Below are positions 59,841 to 64,000 of a stretch of 64,000 bases of DNA, piece after piece; positions within the stretch are counted from its first letter, which is position 1; every line of letters starts with the position of its first letter. This DNA comes from Floccularia luteovirens (Eukaryota; Basidiomycota; Agaricomycetes; Agaricales; Squamanitaceae). Below the pieces are notes generated by a model. That model had not been told where the DNA came from. It worked only from the letters and a program-made list of their open reading frames with translations, and searched no databases. The stretch spans positions 1,550,001 through 1,614,000 of the forward strand of contig VSJF01000006.1 in the NCBI GenBank assembly GCA_009739215.1, in the 5' to 3' direction. The position numbers and the translations under genes are program-made.

Positions 59841-61962
59841 ATGTCGAACGCTCATCTTCATGATCAGCTTGCGAAAAATTCGACGCGAGTAACGGTTGAG
59901 ACAGCTTATGGACCTGTCACTGGGGGACGTGCTGAGAATGGAGCCGCGGCTTTTTTAGGCAATTGATTTCATACCACATCCTGGAATAATCCCCTCATGT
60001 TCATGGTGTATTCTTTTGTGCAGAAATCCCATTTGCCTTACCACCCAAACGTTTTGAAGATGCAGAAGCATTGCCTCCAGGCTTCAAGTACGATGAGAAG
60101 GAATATATACGTGAGACCGCATGTCAGTGCTCGTCTTTTTGGTGACACCGAAGTCCACGGGCAACCGTCTTATGTGGAGTGTTCACAGATGCCGTTCAAC
60201 CTAAGAATGATGGCCAAGCCAGAGGTGATATCCTTAATTTGTAGAGACACGTTCTAATCATACATATGATTTTACAAGATACTCCATTTGAGGACAAAGT
60301 TGGTTATGGAAAACCATCCGAAAACCCGTAGGGAAACTTTGTAATATCGGAATAACTCTTTAGTTCACAATGACCGATCGTTAGGCTCTTTTTAAATATC
60401 GTAACGCCCCCTTCTTTCCCAGAAAGAAAAGGGTTCCCTGTCAGAGTATACGTTCACGGAGGGTACGTCCTGCATCATCGGCGGATTTCCTCACCACCAC
60501 TTGCATGGGACTTCAACCACTAACTGGGAAACAAGGTTTCTTCAATTCGGTTCCCCTCATTCACTCAGTTCACAAGCTCAGTACATTGCTGCAGAACGTT
60601 CAGAGATATGGGTTAATATCGGTTATCGACTTTCCGCCTTTGGGTTCCTAGCAAGCGATCAACCAAAAATTAGTGGTAATTACGGTTTTAAAGACCAATG
60701 GCTTGCATTAGAATGGATAAGATCTAATATAGGAGTATTTGGAGGTTAGTTGAGTTGTGTTTGCTGCGAATCCTCCCAAATTGACACCTAGGTTAGGTAA
60801 TGTGGACGACATTCAGTTAACTGGACTCTCCGCTGGTAATATTGCTCCTCCAAAGACTGAATAACCCCAGTGCTAATATTAAGTAAGGTGCTCATTCTGT
60901 GCACCAACTCCTTCATCACGCGTGCACCCTTCCAGAGGGACAAAAAGCTCCATTTCATACTGCAATTCTTCAGTCTAATGCTATATTGCAAGTGCTATTT
61001 CCTAGATACCGCCTACCAACAGGCTAATGTGTCAATTCGCGTTTAGGACAGACCCGAAAACACCGCAAGAGCTCCGCCTTCAGTATCAGGCGTTGTGTGG
61101 CGCCTTGAACCTTGATCCAGAGGCTCCAGATACTCTCGTTACTCTCAAAGATCCTACCAAGGTTTCTTGGGATTCCATCACGCATGTTATTGAGACAGAT
61201 ATGCTTGGTACCTTCGGGACGTTTCGTGGATGTTTATCCGATGATTGGATAAATACTTCACCTGGACCTATGGCGAATCAACGATCGGGTGAATTCGCCC
61301 GAGGCTTACAGGTCCATGGAGTGAAGAGTCTAATTATTGGAGATCTTGCAGAGGAATGGTACATATACTCGCTATCACATCCGATTTCTTCACCAAAGGA
61401 TATTCTTCCCAACCTGGAAAGATACTTTAACAATGACTTCTCAAGGAAGTTGCTGGATAGGTACGATTCGTTGCCTGACTCGGCCTCGGCAGAAGAATCG
61501 CAGCGACTTTTCGGTGAGGTGTTAAGCTGTGGCCAAGTTCATCTACCAGTGAGGATTCTTGCAAGGGACTTGCTGGCTTCGGATTACCCATTCCTACGAT
61601 ACTCCATCCAATGGACGCCAGAGCAAAATCGCGTTGAAGGTGAGGATTTGTTAAACACTTCTAAGGTCCGAGGTCTGATGTCATCTGTCCATGAAGGCTA
61701 TGTCACACATGGGACCGATCGATGCCTCTGGGCCTTCCGCATACCTCTTCTAAACCCAGATCAGATTGGCGTCGCTAGAACGTGGCTCATTAAAGTTTTT
61801 GAAGAGTTGACGGATATTGAGAAAGGAACCTTGCCGCCTGCACGCGAGGTGGATTCGGTTTTCGCACTTAGGGGGGATAAGACGGTGGGGTGGGAGAAGG
61901 ATAAAATGTGGGATGAATATATGGAGATTCACCATATTAAGGGAGGTGCAAGGCAAATCTGA
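59841..61962 (+). CDS. Type-B carboxylesterase/lipase family protein
   Basis: Nine exons: 59841-59958, 60024-60122, 60189-60224, 60279-60327, 60385-60462, 60536-60744, 60797-60835, 60888-60987, 61047-61962. The joined length is 1644 nt (547 residues). The alpha/beta-hydrolase hallmarks are EIPFALPPKRFEDAE, LFLNIVTPPSF, the oxyanion segment VRVYVHGGFLQFGSP, NIGYRLSAFGFLASD, NYGFKDQWLALEWI, and the nucleophile elbow LTGLSAGGAHS (G-x-S-x-G, split by an intron). The usual family form is GESAGG; here the residue before Ser is Leu. No signal peptide is seen, so the product is probably intracellular. Introns 1 (59959-60023) and 8 (60988-61046) have GC donors. The exact multiple of three supports the model. 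Substrate unknown. Confidence 0.9.
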
Positions 61963-62217
61963 ACCTCTTACTACTCGCCTTTGGTCAAGCGAAATAAAAT
62001 ATCGTGTCTGTGCTTCAAGTTCTTGCTAATATGTTTTTTATCACGTGATCATACGTATGATATCTGATTTCAATGGCGACCCCAGAGTTGCTCAGAGTCA
62101 TAACAAGCGACTGCGGCAACACCATTTCTCTAGGAACGGTGATTATTCTTCAAAGAGGTACGGGATTTGTGATGTAATGAATAGCGTATATGCTAAGACC
62201 TGCAATTACAGACACCA

Positions 62218-64000
62218 ATGTCCCTCCAAGTTAATCTATCTAGCAGGGAGATCGCTGACGCATACCAGAACATTGTGAATGCTAAGGGGATCGACTGGGC
62301 ACTATTTACATATGAGGGCGGCACAAATGATCTCAAAGTCCAGGCTACAGGAGATGGTGGATTAGAAGAATTGGAAGAAGAGTTTTCTGACGGAAGGTGA
62401 GTAAAAGATAAAAGGGTGATTGAGAGGTGATTCTTAGGATATCTATTGGGAAATAGGATCCAATATGCATTTGCTCGCGTGCAAGACCGGAATGTAAGTA
62501 TTTTGATGTTATCTTGGTATTCCTGGAGCTCAGACTCAACCGTGCCCAGAGCCAACTACCAAAATTCGTTCAGATCAATTGGTGCGGTGATGGTGTTCCC
62601 GAATCTAAGAAAGGATTATTCCATACGCACTCAAACGCGGTTGCAAAATTTCTGCGTGGTACGCACGTAGTGATCAATGCTCGGAATGAGGTAAAAAATC
62701 TCTTATGTCCGTTGTTTGACTAGTAACCGATTATCCACTAGGGAGATGTAAACCCTGATACTATCATGAAACGGGTTGAGGCTGCATCTGGAGCCAAATA
62801 CTCTGCTCACAAAGAACAACCTCGAAAGTTTGAACCTATCACTCCCGCAGGCTCCAGCTATAAGCCGGTTGGAAGAGTAGATATTGCAGAATTGAAGAAA
62901 GCACCACCCCCACAGGCTTCCAAACCTGCGCCGCCCTCTGCTTCTTCAAGACCATCTGCTTTTGGAGCAGCAAAGCCTGCTTTTTCAGCCGCGTCCATGT
63001 ACGGGCGGGGGGTCAGCTCGGGTCCCGCGCCCGCTGACGCCTGGCCCGAAGAAAACCCTACAGTGGCAAATCAACCCCCTCCACCGCCACCCGCCGCAAA
63101 CCGCCCTGCCGCAGCCCCCCTAACCTCGAGGCCGGCTTTTTCCGCAATGGTGAGCCAAGAATCCCTATGATGTTTCTCGTCAATTGATAATCTGTTTAGG
63201 CACCGGCTTCAGCCTCCATACCCGCTCCTGTCGCATCTTCCAATGTACCCACCAAACCAGCTGCAGAAGATCGTATTGAACCCAACCAGCCGTCCTACAC
63301 TCCTGTCTCCCTCCCCGCGCCCAAAAAGCTGAAGAATCCATTCGCAGCCTTTGAGCAACAGGAACAAACTAAACCTTCTCCTCCAGTTGGGAGTTTGAGT
63401 ACAAGTGGAGGAGCTAAGAAATTGACATGGAGTGAAAGACAAGCTCTTGCAAAAAAGCAAGCTGAGGAAGAAAATGCCCGTACGCGGACTGCCGGTTTTG
63501 TCCCTCCAGCTACAACGCCACTATCGAAACCTGTTTTCAAGTCTAGTGCCCCAGCTTTTGGCAGGGCCACAGCACCTCAAAGTACTCCGAGAAACTTTGG
63601 AGCCGTGGGTGTCGCAGCTGGCACTGCAGCTGTAGCTACTGTTGGTGCCGCTTCGGTAATTAGCACATATCAAGATTCAACCAGCCGTGAAGATGTTGAA
63701 GAGGAAGAACCCAAGAGTGTAAGTGTCACCAATGGCAATATCTCATATCATGCTTTTCACCTTCTGTTCCAGGCTCCAGTTCCTCCACCTCCACCTCCCC
63801 CACCACCTGTACCATCTACTCAGCAAGTACCTCAAGACACTGAGGAACCAGAATTTGAGGCTCCTCCACCACCTCCCCCACCACCTCCACCTCCACCTGC
63901 GCCACTGGCACCCCCTGTATCACAGGTATGCATAACCCATGATGAGCTATTTGTCAATTTACTCTGTCCTAGATAAGTGCATTATCTGTCAGCTCTGAAC
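62218..64000 (+). CDS. ABP1: ABP1-like actin-binding protein (ADF-H domain), 5' part
   Basis: The gene starts at 62218 (MSLQVNLSSREIADAYQNI) and runs off the right edge. The ADF-homology domain occupies the first about 135 residues: WALFTYEGGTNDLKV, RIQYAFARVQDRN, KFVQINWCGDGVPESKKG, HVVINARNEGDVNPDTIMKRV. Introns fall at about 62398-62456, 62495-62549 and 62692-62741. Next comes a long Pro/Ala-rich linker with a KKLTWSERQALAKKQAEEE charged helix (about 63415-63470), which resembles the yeast Abp1 region. Two Pro8-12 runs (about 63775-63810 and 63865-63905) are profilin/SH3 ligands. Abp1 links actin patches, Arp2/3 and endocytosis; the C-terminal SH3 domain expected of the family would lie beyond the window. 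Confidence 0.9.

Overview
The window is nuclear DNA of a filamentous basidiomycete, most likely an Agaricomycete. The support is short phase-conserved introns (about 50-90 bp, GTRNGT...YAG), FunK1-type fungal kinases, basidiomycete-style Ty3/gypsy and Ty1/copia elements, and housekeeping genes of fungal type (SYS1, STT3, DNM1, ETT1-like, BCS1-like, ABP1). The genus cannot be named from sequence alone.

Layout. (1) 1-19.1 kb is a nested transposon graveyard. It holds a minus-strand copia gag fragment cut by the left edge; a minus-strand Ty3/gypsy relic (gypsy-1, 1.66-6.60 kb) with at least three secondary insertions; a second minus-strand gypsy relic reduced to 5' LTR plus gag (gypsy-2, 8.67-10.50 kb); a plus-strand copia relic (10.5-16.0 kb); and a plus-strand transposase-like repeat protein (16.4-19.0 kb). 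Three LTR families (here LTR-A about 390 bp, LTR-B about 605 bp, LTR-C about 300-318 bp) occur as solo LTRs, several with perfect 5-bp target duplications, including one LTR-B inside another LTR-B. A 1.3-kb A/T-rich and minisatellite block lies between the two gypsy relics. (2) 19.6-22.9 kb carries three tandem, decaying copies of a FunK1-like kinase gene. (3) 23.4-64 kb is gene-dense: an SLC25 mitochondrial carrier (9 exons), an ETT1-like gene, a dipeptidyl aminopeptidase / SYS1 divergent pair, a 4.5-kb stretch with no recognised gene, a BCS1-like AAA ATPase, dynamin-related DNM1, STT3, a MATE transporter diverging from a secreted agmatinase, a GABA/amino-acid permease diverging from a polysaccharide deacetylase-family enzyme, a carboxylesterase, and the 5' part of an ABP1-like actin-binding protein running off the right edge.

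How it fits together. The right two thirds is mostly membrane, secretory-pathway and organelle housekeeping (STT3 N-glycosylation, SYS1 Golgi targeting, vacuolar/Golgi peptidase, DNM1 organelle fission, BCS1-like and SLC25 mitochondrial proteins). The 50-62 kb block (MATE, agmatinase, permease, deacetylase/amidohydrolase, esterase) looks like a transport/nitrogen-scavenging neighbourhood; that linkage is inference.

The strongest unusual signals are: (a) the copia relic stays in one frame for kilobases and is broken almost only by TGA codons at conserved Arg/Trp sites, together with Arg-to-Gln/His changes at conserved integrase sites, as expected from CpG-directed C-to-T mutation; (b) several insertions whose removal restores the coding frame exactly; (c) tandem 24-nt micro-exons in the BCS1-like gene; (d) two GC-AG introns in the esterase gene. 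I see no wholly novel system that the sequence alone can prove.
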